This document shows positions 6,208 through 8,995 of a stretch of 8,995 nucleotides of DNA, piece by piece (the first letter of the stretch is position 1; each line of letters opens with the position of its first letter). Under the pieces are notes generated by a model. That model ran no database searches, was not told the DNA's origin, and was given only the letters and a program-made list of their open reading frames with translations. The translations under genes were made by a program, and so were the position numbers. Source of the stretch: Parcubacteria group bacterium (lineage in GTDB: Bacteria; Patescibacteriota; Minisyncoccia; UBA6257); assembly GCA_012798235.1 (NCBI GenBank), contig JAAZNP010000029.1:1-8995 (forward strand), given 5' to 3'.

Positions 6208-8724
6208 ATGAAGTATTCTCATTCTAAAATTGAGAAAAAATGGCAAAAAATCTGGGCACGCCATAATTTTCGAATTTGGCATGCTTCTGATAACCCAACC
6301 AAAAAACATATCTATATTTTGGATATGTTTCCTTATCCTTCAGGCGAAGGATTACATGTGGGCCATGTTGAAGGCTATACTGCCTCCGATATTTTGTCGC
6401 GGTTTTATCGCATGCAAGGATATGATGTTTTACATCCTATGGGTTGGGATGCTTTTGGTTTGCCCGCAGAAAATTATGCCCTAAAGACAAAAAAACCGCC
6501 GCAAGATATTGTTCCTAAAAATATTAAACGATTTAAGGAACAACTGCGGGCTTTAGGATTTAGTTATGATTGGTCAAGAGAGATAAATACCACTGACCCT
6601 AATTATTATAAGTGGACCCAATGGATTTTCTTGCAGTTATTTAAAAAAGGATTGGCTTACGAAGAAGAAGCCTATGTTAATTGGTGCCCCAATTGCAAAA
6701 CAGTTTTAGCTGATGAAGAAGTTGAAGAAGGTAAATGTGACCGTTGTGGCACAGAAGTGGAAAGAAAAAAATTAAAGCAATGGGTATTAAAAATTACTGC
6801 TTATGCTGACCGCTTATTGAAAGATTTAGATTTACTGGCTTGGCCGGAAAGGGTGAAAACCATGCAAAGAAATTGGATTGGTCGCTCTGAAGGAGTAGAA
6901 ATTACTTTTAAGATCGCTGACAGCGATAGGTATTTAAAAGTTTTTACCACCAGACCCGATACTCTTTTTGGTGCCACTTATTTGGTTTTAGCGCCAGAGC
7001 ATCCTCTAATTAATGACATTACTTCATCTACTTATCAAAATGAAGTCAGGCGTTATATCGAGGAATCATTAAAAAAATCAGATTTCGAAAGACAAACTAA
7101 TATCAAAGAAAAAACCGGTGTTTTTACTGGCACTTATGCTATTAATCCGGCCAATAAAGAGAGAATTCCCATTTGGATTTCTGATTATGTTTTAATGAAC
7201 TATGGCACTGGCGCCATTATGGCGGTGCCCGCTCATGATGAACGGGATTTTAGTTTTGCTCAAGAGTTTCATTTAATGATAAAAGAAGTAATTTCTCCTG
7301 ATGGCAAGGAGCATCTTTCTTTGGACAAACCTTATACTGGTGAAGGAATTTTAGTTAATTCTGGGCCTTTTGATGGTATTCATTCTACTATTGCTCGAGA
7401 AAAAATAACTTTTTATGTTAACGGCCAGAAAGTTATAAATTATAAATTACGTGATTGGATTTTTTCCCGTCAGAGATATTGGGGGGAGCCAATTCCAATT
7501 ATTAAATGCCCGCGTTGCGGCAATGTCGCTGTTCCCGAAAAAGATTTGCCTTTAAAATTACCCATGATTAAAAAATACGAGCCTACTGGCGAGAAAGAAT
7601 CTCCTTTAGCTGATATTAGTTCTTGGGTAAAAGTAAAATGTCCTCAGTGCGGCGGTGAAGCTTTAAGGGAAACAAACACTATGCCGCAATGGGCTGGTTC
7701 TTCGTGGTATTACTTGCGCTATCTCGATCCTAAAAATAAAAAGTTTTTAGTTGATCCTAAAAAAGAAAAAACCTGGTTGCCTGTAAATATCTATATCGGC
7801 GGCGTGGAACATGCTGTTTTGCATTTGTTATACGCTCGTTTTTGGCATAAATTCCTTTATGATATAGGCGTTGTCTCTACTTTAGAGCCTTTTCATAAAT
7901 TAATTAATCAAGGAATTATTTTAGGAGAAGATGGTGAAAAAATGTCCAAATCTCGCGGCAATGTTATTAACCCTGATAGCATTATCAAACAATATGGTGC
8001 GGATAGTTTAAGAATGTACGAAATGTTTTTGGGGCCCCTGGCCTTCTCCAAGCCTTGGAGTTCCCAGGGAATTATTGGCATTTATCGCTATTTAAATCGT
8101 GTTTGGGATTTAATTGTTAACAGTAAGAATTTTGATGTCATTCCCGCGAAAGCGGGAATCAGAGATTCCCATTTACATGGGAATGACAAATTGCGACGGA
8201 AGGATGAATTCATAATGACACCTGAGGCTAAAAAACAATTAAATCATAATTTAGAAGCATTGGAGAGAATCAGACATCGTACTATTCAAAAAGTTACTGA
8301 AGATATTAAAAATTGTCATTTTAATACCGCTATTAGTAGCCTCATGGAATATACTAATAAATTAACCGAAATTCCTACTTCTTATATTAATAAAAAATAT
8401 TTTGATACTTTAGTAATTCTTCTTTCTCCGTTTGCTCCTCATTTAAGTGAAGAATTATGGCATTCTTATTTAAAACATCGTCGTTTAGTGGCTCAAGAAC
8501 CGTGGCCTACTTTTAGTAAAAAATATCTTGAAGATAAAAATATTACCATTGTTATTCAAGTAAATGGCAGGATTCGCGGTACGGTGGAAGTTGCTAAAGA
8601 TTCTTCTCAAGAAAAAGTTCAAAAAGAAGCCAAATCAATAATTAAAAAATATTTAACTGGGCAAAACATTAGAAAAGTCATTTTTGTTCCCAATAAATTA
8701 ATCAACTTTGTTATTAAATCTTAA
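6208..8724 (+). CDS. leuS: Leucyl-tRNA synthetase with in-frame palindromic insert
   Basis: Class Ia cytoplasmic synthetase that attaches leucine to tRNA-Leu and edits errors, 838 aa. The HIGH-type motif is HVGH (50-53) and the KMSKS loop is at 578-582. A zinc-binding knob is formed by C160/C163 and C177/C180, and a second CxxC pair by C434/C437 and C478/C481. The CP1 editing domain (about 225-415) keeps TTRPDT (247-252) and HDERD (343-347). [15 protein letters not shown] runs straight into the catalytic loop, so the large leucine-specific insertion seen before KMSKS in E. coli is missing. The anticodon-binding domain (about 615-770) and C-terminal tRNA-contacting domain (about 778-838) are complete. 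Residues 644-661, perhaps to 670, come from a palindromic element lying between [16 protein letters not shown] and the next conserved helix. The stop overlaps the next start by one base. Confidence 0.97.
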   Translation: MKYSHSKIEKKWQKIWARHNFRIWHASDNPTKKHIYILDMFPYPSGEGLHVGHVEGYTASDILSRFYRMQGYDVLHPMGWDAFGLPAENYALKTKKPPQDIVPKNIKRFKEQLRALGFSYDWSREINTTDPNYYKWTQWIFLQLFKKGLAYEEEAYVNWCPNCKTVLADEEVEEGKCDRCGTEVERKKLKQWVLKITAYADRLLKDLDLLAWPERVKTMQRNWIGRSEGVEITFKIADSDRYLKVFTTRPDTLFGATYLVLAPEHPLINDITSSTYQNEVRRYIEESLKKSDFERQTNIKEKTGVFTGTYAINPANKERIPIWISDYVLMNYGTGAIMAVPAHDERDFSFAQEFHLMIKEVISPDGKEHLSLDKPYTGEGILVNSGPFDGIHSTIAREKITFYVNGQKVINYKLRDWIFSRQRYWGEPIPIIKCPRCGNVAVPEKDLPLKLPMIKKYEPTGEKESPLADISSWVKVKCPQCGGEALRETNTMPQWAGSSWYYLRYLDPKNKKFLVDPKKEKTWLPVNIYIGGVEHAVLHLLYARFWHKFLYDIGVVSTLEPFHKLINQGIILGEDGEKMSKSRGNVINPDSIIKQYGADSLRMYEMFLGPLAFSKPWSSQGIIGIYRYLNRVWDLIVNSKNFDVIPAKAGIRDSHLHGNDKLRRKDEFIMTPEAKKQLNHNLEALERIRHRTIQKVTEDIKNCHFNTAISSLMEYTNKLTEIPTSYINKKYFDTLVILLSPFAPHLSEELWHSYLKHRRLVAQEPWPTFSKKYLEDKNITIVIQVNGRIRGTVEVAKDSSQEKVQKEAKSIIKKYLTGQNIRKVIFVPNKLINFVIKS
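8136..8188. repeat. Double-hairpin palindromic repeat inserted in frame in leuS
   Basis: The element has 10-bp perfect terminal inverted repeats TGTCATTCCC (8136-8145) and GGGAATGACA (8179-8188). Inside are two hairpins, each with an 8-bp perfect stem and 4-nt loop: ATTCCCGC-GAAA-GCGGGAAT (8140-8159) and ATTCCCAT-TTAC-ATGGGAAT (8165-8184). It can thus fold as two hairpins or one long imperfect stem. It contains 25 G/C in 53 bases. The encoded peptide [18 protein letters not shown] (644-661) is the familiar translation of the GTCATTCCCGCG-type palindrome, whose core resembles the Neisseria dRS3 pattern (ATTCCC, spacer, GGGAAT). Frame is preserved and no stop is created. Confidence 0.9.
8189..8220. 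repeat. Possible extension of the leuS palindromic element
   Basis: Downstream of the double hairpin there is a palindrome ATGAATTCAT (8203-8212) and then a second copy of the terminal heptamer AATGACA (8214-8220). The encoded [10 protein letters not shown] (662-671) does not look like conserved LeuRS sequence, which resumes around 675-690. The insert may therefore run to 8220, about 85 bp, as a composite of two related elements. The boundary needs alignment to insert-free relatives; the repeat of a 7-mer alone could be chance. Confidence 0.4.
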
Positions 8725-8995
8725 TGAAAAAAATTGTCGTTATTGGCGGAGGCACGGGAGTGTTTACTGTTTTAAGCGGATTAAAACATTATCCTTATGA
8801 TTTGTCGGCTATTGTTACTATTGCTGATGATGGTGGTTCTTCAGGAATTCTCAAAGAAGAATTTGGTATTTTGCCCCCAGGTGATATTAGAAGGGCTTTA
8901 GTAGCCCTTTCTTCGGCTTCTCCTTTTTTGGCGAAATTATTTAATTATCGGTTTAAAAATGGTTTTGGCTTAAAGGGGCATAATTTCGGCAATCT
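8724..8995 (+). CDS. yvcK: YvcK/CofD-like protein (gluconeogenesis factor family), 5' part
   Basis: Ninety codons are visible before the window ends; family members are usually a little over 300 aa. The N-terminus has the nucleotide-binding loop VVIGGGTG (5-12), ADDGGSSG (34-41), [13 protein letters not shown] (50-62) and GHNFGN (85-90), a combination diagnostic of YvcK rather than of true CofD. In Bacillus subtilis YvcK binds UDP-sugars and is needed for normal growth and cell-wall synthesis on gluconeogenic carbon sources; the same role here is inferred by homology. The ATG at 8724 overlaps the leuS stop (TAATG), with no Shine-Dalgarno, so translation is probably coupled to leuS. The 3' part lies outside the window. 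Confidence 0.93.
   Translation, partial: MKKIVVIGGGTGVFTVLSGLKHYPYDLSAIVTIADDGGSSGILKEEFGILPPGDIRRALVALSSASPFLAKLFNYRFKNGFGLKGHNFGN

Noticed and set aside
6230..6484. Alternative plus-strand frame inside leuS
   Set aside because: It overlaps the HVGH region of leuS in another frame and resembles no known protein.
7012..7018. Another AATGACA inside leuS
   Set aside because: It encodes part of an ordinary N-D-I stretch, has no partner arm nearby and no GC shift; chance occurrence.
249..8995. Recoding of TGA as in some candidate phyla
   Set aside because: All five genes read through in the standard code with no in-frame TGA at conserved glycine positions.

Overview
This AT-rich window looks like chromosomal DNA from a small-genome bacterium, most likely a member of the Candidate Phyla Radiation (Patescibacteria). 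The grounds are strong A/T bias at third codon positions, streamlined versions of universal enzymes (a DNA polymerase III alpha subunit ending after its OB fold, a threonyl-tRNA synthetase without a TGS domain, a leucyl-tRNA synthetase without the large leucine-specific insert), very tight gene packing, few Shine-Dalgarno sequences, and a secreted helical protein resembling the DUF5667 families common in that group. The lineage is inference; no rRNA or other marker is present. The standard genetic code gives full-length proteins.

Layout. Positions 1-59 may hold the first 19 codons of a leftward gene. Positions 60-248 are a control region with an 18-bp perfect inverted repeat (77-94/125-142), a TTGACA hexamer directly beside it, and a good extended -10 promoter (176-203). 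Five genes then run rightwards: dnaE (249-3410), thrS (3458-5314), a secreted coiled-coil protein (5341-6198), leuS (6208-8724) and the start of a YvcK/CofD-like gene (8724 to the window edge). Gaps are 47, 26 and 9 bp, then a 1-bp overlap, so the last four genes are probably one transcript, possibly including dnaE. The operon mixes replication, tRNA charging, an envelope or secreted protein and a metabolic/cell-wall regulator. Such housekeeping mixtures occur in reduced genomes, and no shared pathway is evident.

The most striking feature is that both tRNA synthetase genes carry short, comparatively GC-rich palindromic elements inside the reading frame. In thrS a 76-bp element (3811-3886) adds about 25 residues to a loop of the editing domain. 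In leuS a 53-bp double hairpin (8136-8188, perhaps extending to 8220) adds about 18-28 residues to a linker after the catalytic domain. The two differ internally but share the terminal heptamer TGTCATT/AATGACA, and both enter the gene in the same codon phase, beginning Val-Ile. They recall the Rickettsia palindromic elements that are tolerated inside genes. Both repeat types look like dispersed bacterial palindromes (GTCATTGCGA-type and GTCATTCCCGCG-type), so the repeats may not be new; their in-frame residence in two essential genes of one operon is the noteworthy point. The palindrome upstream of dnaE may be a third family.
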